In this document: piece by piece, positions 1-5,388 of the stretch | How the letters are laid out: each line of letters starts with the position of its first letter | Numbering within the stretch: position 1 is the first letter of the stretch | Origin: Planctomycetota bacterium | GTDB taxonomy: Bacteria > Planctomycetota > Planctomycetia > Pirellulales > Pirellulaceae | DNA length: 11,710 nucleotides | Assembly (NCBI GenBank): GCA_026692885.1 | Contig: JAPLNJ010000276.1 | Location: 1-11,710 of the forward strand | Direction: 5' to 3' | Program-made: the position numbers and the translations under genes | Notes under the pieces: model-generated | Seen by the model: the letters and a program-made list of their open reading frames with translations, nothing else | What the model was told of the DNA's origin: nothing | Databases searched by the model: none

Positions 1-142
1 AGTGACAACTCACCCCCCCTGTTCAAACCAGATGCTCTGGGGAGGGGGAAGGTTTGCGCTAGCGTCATCTCCCGCTCCTCTGTCTCGCTCTCGCTGCTTC
101 CATGGCGGTGAAGAAATCAGAGTATGAATAATTCGGGATCAA
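1..142 (+). repeat. Left terminal inverted repeat, 142 bp
   Basis: This sequence recurs as the reverse complement of 11513-11654. I aligned the two base by base: 139 of 142 positions agree, with differences at 85, 113 and 138, and identity stops after 142. The outer end is AGTGACAACTCACC followed by a C run. The inner end is AT-rich (TATGAATAATTC). The window begins exactly at the outer edge, so any target-site duplication on this side cannot be seen. The near identity implies a recent common origin or active maintenance. I do not recognise the family. Confidence 0.93.
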
Positions 143-143
143 G

Positions 144-1331
144 TTGGAATCAAGCACTGTCACCATCGGCAGCGACCAAGGCTGCGATGTTGTGTTGCCG
201 AACGACGGACAGGTCCATCCTCACCACGCCAAGATCAAGATGGTGGTCAACAGATGGATGATCGAGTCCGAAGGCGACTGGCTGATCCGGGTCGGCAACG
301 GCGTACCAGGGCGCAAGTGCTGGCTCAAGCCCAGTGACGAGATTCTTCTCACCACCTCCGGGGCCAAGATCGTCTTCAACATGACGCAGCCTGCTGGCGG
401 TCAGGTCATCCACGCCGCAGATATGGCGTTGGGGGAGGAAGATCCTGAGTTGCCGAAAGCTCCGCCAGCCCAACCCGTCGTAACAACTGGAGCCACACGA
501 GCCGCAGTGTCTCCAAAGCCGCCACTTTCGCCGCCTGCGCCCAAAGGTCCTCCACCGCTTCCACCAGATGCCATCGGATCGCCTCTACCGCTTGCGTCAG
601 GTCCGCCGCAATTGCCAAAATCAGAGGAGCCGCCCGCCACGCCCGCCACTCAACCAGAGACGCAAAGAACCTCGGCTCCGTCACCCCATGCAAATGCCTC
701 GGTATCCCCCGATTCTGCGACTCTGCGACGAAAGATCGAAGGATTGAGACAGTCCCTGGTCCAGCAAGTCCTGAACCCGCAATCCGACGTTTCCAACATT
801 GAACCCATTGCTACGTTCCGTGACGAGCACACCCGCCTGCAAGACCAGTTGAAACAACTTCAACATCGCCAGCAAGAACTCAGCAAGGCGAAGGCCGAGT
901 ACGAACCGCTGGACAACGCATACCAACAGAAGACCAAGGAATTGGCTGCCGCCGAAGCCAACCTTAAGCAGTTCGCTCGACCCCTCGGCAAGGCCGCTTT
1001 CGAGGCTCTTGTTGCAGGGCATGTGCAGAATCAGCCCATCTTCAACGACCGCTTTGCTGTCCATGCTAGAATTGGCGAACTCCAGACTGAGCACGACCGC
1101 CTCGCATCTCCCCATGATGCTGGAATGGTTCAGAAAACGAAGGCCAAGGCCCAGCAACTCGTCGTAGCTGGAAAGATCAAGCTGGAGGAGATCAAGGTCG
1201 GCAAGTTGGAAGAACAGATCGGCGGTCAATTGATTGCCTCGAACAAAGAAGACTCGGTGCGTTGTGACCGCACAGTAGAGACTTTGGTTGCACTTGCAAA
1301 ACAAAGGAGCGTGATTGCCCAGCCGTCGTAG
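144..1331 (+). CDS. FHA-domain protein with Pro-rich linker and coiled coil, probably clipped at both ends
   Basis: Residues 1-80 resemble a forkhead-associated domain, a phosphothreonine-peptide binding fold: STVTIGSDQGCDVVLP, then HHAKI, then a strand-rich stretch ending AKIVFN. The canonical GR and SxxH positions read GS and HPHH here, so phosphopeptide binding is uncertain. Residues 95-185 are a Pro/Ala-rich linker. Residues 190-275 are Gln/Lys/Glu-rich and predicted coiled coil. The TTG start at 144 is only the first usable codon. The reading frame continues upstream for four codons (FGIK) to a stop inside the terminal repeat, where a normal FHA N-terminus and a ribosome binding site would be expected. 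The gene therefore looks 5'-truncated. The stop at 1329-1331 lies in DNA that reads as an integrase fragment on the other strand, so the native C-terminus may also be missing. The fold is likely; the cellular role is unknown. Confidence 0.7.
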   Translation: MESSTVTIGSDQGCDVVLPNDGQVHPHHAKIKMVVNRWMIESEGDWLIRVGNGVPGRKCWLKPSDEILLTTSGAKIVFNMTQPAGGQVIHAADMALGEEDPELPKAPPAQPVVTTGATRAAVSPKPPLSPPAPKGPPPLPPDAIGSPLPLASGPPQLPKSEEPPATPATQPETQRTSAPSPHANASVSPDSATLRRKIEGLRQSLVQQVLNPQSDVSNIEPIATFRDEHTRLQDQLKQLQHRQQELSKAKAEYEPLDNAYQQKTKELAAAEANLKQFARPLGKAAFEALVAGHVQNQPIFNDRFAVHARIGELQTEHDRLASPHDAGMVQKTKAKAQQLVVAGKIKLEEIKVGKLEEQIGGQLIASNKEDSVRCDRTVETLVALAKQRSVIAQPS

Positions 1332-1444
1332 TCCAGCCCGGCCTTCCGCACGATGCGGACGACCTGGGCCACGATGACGGCCTTCGTTGATTTCGCCTTT
1401 CCGTTTTGTGATCCGCAATTGGACGTGTTTTCAGTGGGTGTCAT
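1319..1444 (-). pseudogene. N-terminal fragment of a tyrosine-recombinase-like integrase
   Basis: From the ATG at 1444 the minus strand encodes about 42 residues ending VVRIVRKAGLDYDGW. I recall this style of sequence from the N-terminal (core-binding side) region of integrases common in Gemmata-like genomes. After GW the frame runs into the antisense of the FHA gene and loses any protein character, so the catalytic domain is absent. It lies 92 nt downstream of an excisionase-like HTH gene on the same strand, which is where an integrase would be expected in such an element. The identification comes from memory of the family and a short match, so it is tentative. If it is right, the integrase was destroyed by the junction at about 1319. 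Confidence 0.4.
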
Positions 1445-1536
1445 GGGTTTGGACCTGTCAAAATGCCTGTTTGATTTCGGGAACCACCGATTATGCGAAA
1501 TTGGGCGTGCGCCCCCGTCTCGGCCGTTCGCCGGTG

Positions 1537-1866
1537 TCAGCCGGTACGATGCCGGGGCCGGATGCCGCCTCCCGCCCGCAGCCGATGGACTTCATGGCCG
1601 GGAATGCGCCACCTGCCGGTGGTGGGATCTTTCTCGCACTCGATCCGGCCGTCATTGCACCACCGCTCCTGGATCGTGAACTGGCTTTTGCCGAGGATCT
1701 CCGCAAGCTCGGTCGTGGTGTACCACTCCTTCTCGAATCGCTGGCCCTGGACGACATCATGAATCTCGTTCACGGTCCGCTCCAAGACGACGAGACGACT
1801 GTCGATGATCCGTAGGGTGTGGACGATGTCAGAAAGCTCGGTCGGTTTAGAGCGGGTGTCAGTCAC
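1537..1866 (-). CDS. Excisionase-like / MerR-type HTH DNA-binding protein
   Basis: This 109-aa protein has a short amphipathic helix (residues 10-40, LSDIVHTLRIIDSRLVVLER) that could form a coiled-coil dimer. It is followed by a winged HTH of the Xis/helix_turn_helix_17 type at residues 48-95: WYTTTELAEILGK, then an ERWCNDGRI recognition region, then GRWRIPGHEVHRL as the wing. Such proteins bind element ends as recombination directionality factors or act as local repressors. The GTG start at 1866 overlaps the stop of the preceding gene by 8 nt, which suggests translational coupling. The gene ends with TGA followed by CACC. The next item downstream is an integrase fragment, which fits an Xis role. 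A second, decayed copy of its C-terminus lies at 3333-3395. The fold is fairly secure; the role is inferred from context. Confidence 0.75.
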   Translation of the reverse strand: MTDTRSKPTELSDIVHTLRIIDSRLVVLERTVNEIHDVVQGQRFEKEWYTTTELAEILGKSQFTIQERWCNDGRIECEKDPTTGRWRIPGHEVHRLRAGGGIRPRHRTG

Positions 1867-2050
1867 CTTCAGTCTCCTCGACGCTGCGGATGGATGGGAT
1901 CACGCCCAAGTAGTCGGCCGCTCCGTGTTGGCCAATGTGCTCGTAGCTGTCGGCGTAGCGACCGTGACGATCGGCGGGGAGTTCGGAGAACAGGGCGATA
2001 ATGTCGCCTGAGTCTCTCCAACGTCGGAAAACAACCTTGTGGACTTCCAT
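1859..2050 (-). CDS. Small conserved-looking hypothetical protein, 63 aa
   Basis: A 63-residue soluble protein starting MEVHKVVFRRWRDSGDIIA, with ELPADRHGRYADSYEHIGQH in the middle. I recognise it as one of a family of tiny proteins of unknown function seen in planctomycete accessory regions, but can assign no activity. The start is well supported: GGAGGACTGACCG precedes the ATG, and the stop of the preceding damaged gene lies 4 nt upstream. The stop overlaps the GTG of the next HTH gene by 8 nt. It sits in the middle of the minus-strand operon, so it is probably co-transcribed with the HTH gene. Acidic and aromatic residues are prominent and there is no signal peptide or membrane segment. 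Confidence 0.7.
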   Translation of the reverse strand: MEVHKVVFRRWRDSGDIIALFSELPADRHGRYADSYEHIGQHGAADYLGVIPSIRSVEETEGD

Positions 2051-2053
2051 CGG

Positions 2054-2240
2054 TCAGTCCTCCAAGTGTTGGGGGAAGTACGCTTCGAGCGTGGTCTGTT
2101 GATCGCTGTTGAGAGCCTGTGAAGAGCGAGTCAACTCCGTCGCCCATCGGGTGCTCGTCGCCGCTGTGGATGTGACGGACAGCGAAGAAACTGGTGTATG
2201 ATGCCGGTGTCAGCCGTGTGCCCCATCCCAACAATTGCAT
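2054..2240 (-). pseudogene. Small hypothetical gene broken by a frameshift
   Basis: Two overlapping minus-strand frames carry complementary protein-like segments. From the ATG at 2240 one frame reads on to YTSFFAVRHIHSGDEHPMGD and DSLFTGSQ, then degenerates. A second frame supplies ALNSDQQTTLEAYFPQHLED and ends at TGA 2056-2054, four bases upstream of the next gene's ATG and overlapping its Shine-Dalgarno region. Joined, they would give a protein of about 60 aa, in keeping with the neighbouring small genes. A small indel near 2110-2125 would explain the break. The upstream start is uncertain. Function unknown. The pseudogene call rests on protein-likeness only and would be overturned if either frame alone is conserved in relatives. 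Confidence 0.45.
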
Positions 2241-2326
2241 TGCTGGCCGCTTATGGCGTCGGCTTCATCGGGGGACTTACGCTCTGCGGGTGGGTGCTGG
2301 TGCGGCCCCAGCAGTCGTCAGCTTGA
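2198..2326 (+). CDS. Possible 42-aa single-pass membrane peptide, antisense to the operon
   Basis: A plus-strand ORF starting with two tandem ATGs encodes 42 residues. Its central part, ALLAAYGVGFIGGLTLCGWV, is a convincing transmembrane stretch, followed by a short polar tail. About three quarters of third codon positions are G or C, which fits coding. Against it: there is no clear Shine-Dalgarno sequence, it runs opposite to the surrounding operon, and it overlaps the start of the damaged minus-strand gene. On the minus strand the same stretch holds an open frame ending in the TGACACC context seen at neighbouring gene ends, but with no standard start codon. Which strand is coding is unresolved. 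Confidence 0.22.
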   Translation: MMPVSAVCPIPTIALLAAYGVGFIGGLTLCGWVLVRPQQSSA

Positions 2327-2345
2327 CGCAGCGTCAGGCGGACGA

Positions 2346-2720
2346 TCAGAACCACGATGCGAAGGTGGGGCCGTCACCGCCCTGGCGAACGTGACGAACC
2401 AGGGCCAGGGCTCGCTTGAACTCGGCCATGGGGTCTCGATGGTGGCCTCGGCGACGAACGGCGTTCTGAATTGCCAGTTCACCGACTTCCCGCACGGTGT
2501 CACGCACGTCGGCGCACTCGGTGTTGTGGCTGGCGAACCGCTTGCTGGCCCAGTCGTAGTACCATTCACAGAAAAATGCCTCCCCCGTCGTGTAGTAGGC
2601 GATGGCATTGGCGGCTGATTGCGGCGTGAAGTACCCAAGGGACTCGGCAATCAGGTGGGCTGTCAGGCAGGGGAGGCGTTGGATCACGTCCCCCCGGGTT
2701 CGTACCTTCGTGGCGGTCAT
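2346..2720 (-). CDS. Hypothetical protein, 124 aa
   Basis: A 124-residue protein starting MTATKVRTRGDVIQRLPCLT. An alpha-helical N-terminal part contains LIAESLGYFTPQSAANAIAY, and the C-terminal half has many charged residues (VRRRGHHRDPMAEFKRALAL). I recognise no catalytic motif, signal peptide or membrane segment. The start at 2720 is preferred over an upstream ATG because GAAAGGAACC lies just before it and because the longer frame overlaps the preceding gene. It is the third gene of a closely spaced set of small minus-strand genes, each with its own Shine-Dalgarno sequence. Function unknown; co-expression with the RuvB-like gene is an inference from strand and spacing. Confidence 0.65.
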   Translation of the reverse strand: MTATKVRTRGDVIQRLPCLTAHLIAESLGYFTPQSAANAIAYYTTGEAFFCEWYYDWASKRFASHNTECADVRDTVREVGELAIQNAVRRRGHHRDPMAEFKRALALVRHVRQGGDGPTFASWF

Positions 2721-2752
2721 GGTTCGGTTCCTTTCGGACCTACAACTCGGTG

Positions 2753-2947
2753 TCACGGCCTGCCGAAGCAGCTTTCGCACGGGAACAGGCCGTAGACCTC
2801 GATCCCTTCCCCCTTCGCAAATCGTTCCGCAGCCTGATCGCTGCGGAACCAAGCGGCGTTTGCCCACGGCACCCACCGTCCCTTGCGGTCCAGGTAGAGG
2901 TTCTCGGTCAGGCTGTTCTTGCGGATCTTCACTCTTGTAAATCGCAT
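2753..2947 (-). CDS. Small hypothetical protein, 64 aa
   Basis: A 64-residue protein starting MRFTRVKIRKNSLTENLYL and ending FPCESCFGRP. It is basic at the N-terminus, contains three Trp in the middle (VPWANAAWF), and has a CxxC pair near the end that could bind a metal, though one CxxC is not enough to claim this. The start at 2947 is chosen over the upstream ATG at 2983 because ACGGAGGACAAC immediately precedes it and the longer version would overlap the previous gene's stop. The gene ends in TGACACC. The spacing to the next gene is 32 nt. Function unknown; no membrane segment. Confidence 0.65.
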   Translation of the reverse strand: MRFTRVKIRKNSLTENLYLDRKGRWVPWANAAWFRSDQAAERFAKGEGIEVYGLFPCESCFGRP

Positions 2948-2975
2948 GTTGTCCTCCGTGGACACGGGTGCGGTG

Positions 2976-3257
2976 TCAGGCAACGACGGCCGATTCTGCT
3001 TCCGTCAACAACTCCTTGACGTGGTCCAGCAGTTGCTCCAAGTCGGCTTGGTCTTCGTCGCTGGTTCCCACAACCTGCACGAATCGGATGGTCCGTTTGA
3101 TTGCCGGAATGAACCGTCGCAGGAAATCGGGATCGTTTTGATCAACCGCAAAGTTGTAAAACAAGTACCCGTCCCCTCGCTTTCGTGGCGGATGGTCGTA
3201 GACGGGATCGCATCCCCATAGTGCAGCGTAATCTTCGGGGCCAAAGTCGTTAAACAT
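2976..3257 (-). CDS. Small hypothetical protein, 93 aa
   Basis: A 93-residue acidic protein starting MFNDFGPEDYAALWGCDPVY. It has a central RFIPAIKRTIRFVQVVG segment and a predicted C-terminal helix (DLEQLLDHVKELLTEAESAVV). The start is well supported by AAAGGAGAACGCTC in front of the ATG. The stop is again TGA followed by CACC, 28 nt before the next gene. About 360 nt of degraded sequence separates it from the upstream HTH gene. No enzyme motif or membrane segment is visible, and I cannot assign a function. Confidence 0.68.
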   Translation of the reverse strand: MFNDFGPEDYAALWGCDPVYDHPPRKRGDGYLFYNFAVDQNDPDFLRRFIPAIKRTIRFVQVVGTSDEDQADLEQLLDHVKELLTEAESAVVA

Positions 3258-3332
3258 GAGCGTTCTCCTTTACCGGAACGTAGATGGCAGAGTGTTTTCA
3301 CCAGGTGTCACCCCCGGCTTTTCGGTGGATGA

Positions 3333-3395
3333 TCTCGGTGTCAATCCGCCGCCAGACCGTAGCCGCCGAACTTCGTGGCCGGGGATGCGCCCTCT
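3333..3395 (-). pseudogene. Remnant C-terminus of a second copy of the excisionase-like HTH gene
   Basis: The minus strand reads GRIPGHEVRRLRSGGGLTPR here, matching GRWRIPGHEVHRLRAGGGIRPR at the C-terminus of the HTH gene at 1537-1866. The DNA is also recognisably similar (GGCCGGGRATGCGCC shared). Nothing upstream in the frame matches the HTH core, so only the tail survives. Together with the adjacent remnant at 3497-3615, it shows that part of this operon was once duplicated. The rest of 3258-3496 holds nothing else I recognise. Confidence 0.6.
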
Positions 3396-3493
3396 CGATT
3401 TATGAGCGGTTCGTGGGGCCGGACGGTGTGTCTTGCCTGTTCTCGTGGTCTGATTGACCTTGAATTGGGCACTGCTATTCGAGAATCTGGGCA

Positions 3494-3756
3494 AAATCAC
3501 GCCACTATATCCCCGTGGTTGTGGCGTTTAAGGCGGATGAAGACGGCACGGATGATCTGCACCTATTGAGGGGCGCAGCTTGAACCGCCGCCGCAATCTG
3601 GTCGTCGGACACTGCAAATCACGCCACTATATCCCCACGGTTGTGGCGTTTAAGGCGGACAAAAACGGCTCGGATGATCTGGCCCTGTTCAACTTCTCGG
3701 GTGCCGTTGGGGAACGCAGCTTGAACCGCCGCTGCAATTTGCTCGCCGGTCACTGC
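3494..3756. repeat. Imperfect tandem duplication, offset 122 bp
   Basis: Segment 3494-3615 recurs at 3616-3756: both start with AATCACGCCACTATATCCCC and share GTTGTGGCGTTTAAGGCGGA, GGATGATCTG and CGCAGCTTGAACCGCCGC. The left copy lacks about 18 bp present in the right copy and has scattered substitutions. The right copy is the 3' end of the intact gene at 3619-4107. The left copy is therefore the tail of a former paralogue or of a duplicated end. Confidence 0.85.
3497..3615 (-). pseudogene. Remnant 3' end duplicated from the neighbouring HTH gene
   Basis: The minus strand carries DDQIAAAVQAA in one frame and IIRAVFIRLKRHNHGDIVA followed by a stop in another. The intact neighbour reads EQIAAAVQAA and IIRAVFVRLKRHNRGDIVA. 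The frame change falls at the internal deletion of about 18 bp. No upstream part of the gene survives, so this cannot be expressed as a full protein. Confidence 0.75.
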
Positions 3757-4107
3757 CGCCAAACCGAGCGCCCTGACCGCCGCCAGAATAGCGGGGTACT
3801 CTATATCCGAGGTTTCCTTCGCTCGTGAGTTGTCTTGGCGAGTTGGCCTGCTGGGACGCTGGGCGACTGCCCGTTTCTTGGTGTAGAACAACACCGGCCG
3901 TCCATCAAAACCGCAGTTGGTCTGTCGCACTTCGAGGCAGACCTGTTGCAGTTCTAAAGTGTAGAGTGGGCGGCGGGTCCGGGTGTCATAAACGGGGTGC
4001 GGAAACGCACTGCCGATCAACTGGTAGAATCGCTCACGAGATAAACTGACCATCGCCGCCATTTCCGTTACCGAAATGGCGACTCTGGTTTGGTGGTCGT
4101 CACTCAT
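3619..4107 (-). CDS. HTH DNA-binding protein, 162 aa
   Basis: Residues 8-60 (numbered from MSDDH) form a helix-turn-helix of the MerR/HTH_17 kind: ISVTEMAAMVSLSRERFYQL followed by a wing-like FPHPVYDTRTRRPLYTLEL. Residues 60-90 (QQVCLEVRQTNCGFDGRPVLFY) continue the conserved-looking block, then a Gln/Arg/Ser-rich linker, and a helical C-terminal domain ending RLKRHNRGDIVA. The start at 4107 is preferred over the ATG at 4140 because GGGAGACTTGTCG precedes it and the upstream ATG lies inside a 22-bp tandem repeat. It is likely a transcriptional or replication regulator of the element, downstream of the RuvB-like gene with about 130 nt between them. The fold is fairly secure; the target is unknown. 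Confidence 0.72.
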   Translation of the reverse strand: MSDDHQTRVAISVTEMAAMVSLSRERFYQLIGSAFPHPVYDTRTRRPLYTLELQQVCLEVRQTNCGFDGRPVLFYTKKRAVAQRPSRPTRQDNSRAKETSDIEYPAILAAVRALGLAAVTGEQIAAAVQAAFPNGTREVEQGQIIRAVFVRLKRHNRGDIVA

Positions 4108-4130
4108 CGACAAGTCTCCCACAGGGATTA

Positions 4131-4196
4131 CACAGGACATGCACTACACCGACACAGGACATGCACCACACCGACGCAGGACATGCACCACACCGA
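4131..4196. repeat. Three 22-bp tandem repeats
   Basis: Three adjacent 22-bp units of the form CACAGGACATGCACCACACC followed by GA, at 4131-4152, 4153-4174 and 4175-4196, with one or two substitutions between units. A fourth begins (CACG) and then diverges. They lie between the RuvB-like gene and the HTH gene, immediately upstream of the latter's start. Such iterons could be binding sites for the adjacent HTH protein or an origin-type array; that is inference. Confidence 0.88.
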
Positions 4197-4236
4197 CACG
4201 GGAAGCTGATTACAGGGACACAGAATCTTGACGCCA

Positions 4237-5205
4237 TCACGCCAGATTTTCACAACAATTGGACAGGTGGTCCCGGCCAGTAGCGGTCAGTTGCCGACGC
4301 CCTTGGTCATCCTTGATGACGAGGCCCGAACGGAGTAGATACGGCTCGATGACTTGGGCCACGGTCCGGCTCGGCAACCCCAGCATGGAGGCCAACACGT
4401 TGAGGCGGCTTGCCCCATCGGCCAGTAATTCGAGGTACTTTATCTCGGTGATTCCGAGTCCACGAATGTCGATTTGCTCCAACTGGCACGCTCGGGCGAG
4501 GTGATCAACCGTGATCACCGTGTCATTCTGCGCCCGGCAGACCCGGCGACAGCTTTGCAGCAGCCTGAGTGCCAGCCGTGGCGTGCCCCGGGCACGCTGG
4601 GCGACGTAAGCGAAAAGCTCTTCTTCCTCGACCGCCCAGCCCAACGAGTGGGCACGCTGCATGAGCAGAAGGATTAACTCCTCGTCGCTATAGAAATCGA
4701 AACGAAGTAGCAACTTCATCCGATCCCGAAGTGGCTGGAGAAGACAATACTCGTCAGTCGTGCTCAAAAGCAGCGTGAAGTCGCAGAGCGGGATCGGCTG
4801 CAGGGACTTCCCCGCCAAGCCGGTCTGCAACAAAACTTTTCGCTGATCGACGGCGAGGTAAAGTGCGGTTTGGAAATCCTTGCGCAGTTCGTGGCACTCG
4901 TCGATGTGTACGACGTGTTTGTCTTCGGCCGACAGCAAGACACAGTTGAGGTCAGCCGAAGTCTGAATCGACTGGCCGAGAACCTCGTGAAATTCCGTTG
5001 CCATCTCACGAGCGAGAATACTGGCCAACTGGCTCTTGCCCAAACCAGGCGGGCCGACCAGCAAGCAGTGATCCATGGGCCGGTTGTCTGCAAAGGCGGC
5101 GTCGATGGCCACCGAGCACTGCTGAATTACGCTACGTTGGCCCACAAGATGGGACAAGCTGGTGGGGCTCACATCGCCGATGTCACTGAACGTTTCTTCC
5201 GACAT
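4237..5205 (-). CDS. RuvB-like AAA+ ATPase (Holliday-junction branch-migration helicase family)
   Basis: At 322 aa it is close to E. coli RuvB (336 aa) and keeps its full layout. The Walker A is GPPGLGKS at 51-58, Walker B is VVHIDECHEL at 98-107, sensor 1 is STT at 148-150, the PLRDR arginine-finger motif is at 158-162, and sensor 2 is RGTPRLALRLL at 206-216. A winged-helix domain follows from about 245, opening GLGITEIKYLELL (RuvB GLDxxDxKYL). RuvB hexamers use ATP to drive Holliday-junction migration with RuvA. No RuvA or RuvC is present here, and the sequence is divergent, so this is an element-borne paralogue rather than the housekeeping gene. GTAACGGAGGATTCT before the ATG gives a strong ribosome binding site. 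It lies between the sigma-like gene and the HTH gene on the same strand. A role in replication, recombination or DNA remodelling of the element is inferred. Confidence 0.88.
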   Translation of the reverse strand: MSEETFSDIGDVSPTSLSHLVGQRSVIQQCSVAIDAAFADNRPMDHCLLVGPPGLGKSQLASILAREMATEFHEVLGQSIQTSADLNCVLLSAEDKHVVHIDECHELRKDFQTALYLAVDQRKVLLQTGLAGKSLQPIPLCDFTLLLSTTDEYCLLQPLRDRMKLLLRFDFYSDEELILLLMQRAHSLGWAVEEEELFAYVAQRARGTPRLALRLLQSCRRVCRAQNDTVITVDHLARACQLEQIDIRGLGITEIKYLELLADGASRLNVLASMLGLPSRTVAQVIEPYLLRSGLVIKDDQGRRQLTATGRDHLSNCCENLA

Positions 5206-5295
5206 AGAATCCTCCGTTACACTTTTTGGATTGGTCGCTGGCCCAACTCGGTGTCACGAGTGGGCTGTTGATCATGCCATGAATCCGAGTGATCT

Positions 5296-5388
5296 TTAGC
5301 CGGTGTCAGAATCGTCACCAAAGCGGGAAAGAAGCGGGCGCAGGAGCCCGTAGACGCTGTCGCTCTTACCGGCGAGGGGGTCAAGCAA
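5296..5388 (-). CDS. Possible 30-aa peptide overlapping the end of the sigma-like gene
   Basis: From the TTG at 5388 the minus strand encodes LDPLAGKSDSVYGLLRPLLS followed by RFGDDSDTG and TAA. It overlaps the stop of the preceding gene by 8 nt, the same overlap length as the 1859/1866 gene pair, which would suit translational coupling. The composition is protein-like. Alternatively it is the original C-terminus of the upstream protein after a frameshift, since the open frame extends upstream into that gene (NILRRSPPLLLDPLAGK). No independent Shine-Dalgarno sequence is evident. Confidence 0.33.
   Translation of the reverse strand: MLDPLAGKSDSVYGLLRPLLSRFGDDSDTG

Noticed and set aside
681..1418. 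Long minus-strand open frame opposite the FHA gene
   Set aside because: Leu/Gly/Ser-rich composition is typical of the complement of a coding region, with no domain resemblance; the plus-strand FHA and coiled-coil reading is clearly the coding one.
4131..4196. Possible CRISPR array
   Set aside because: The 22-bp units are directly adjacent with no spacers, and no cas gene is present.
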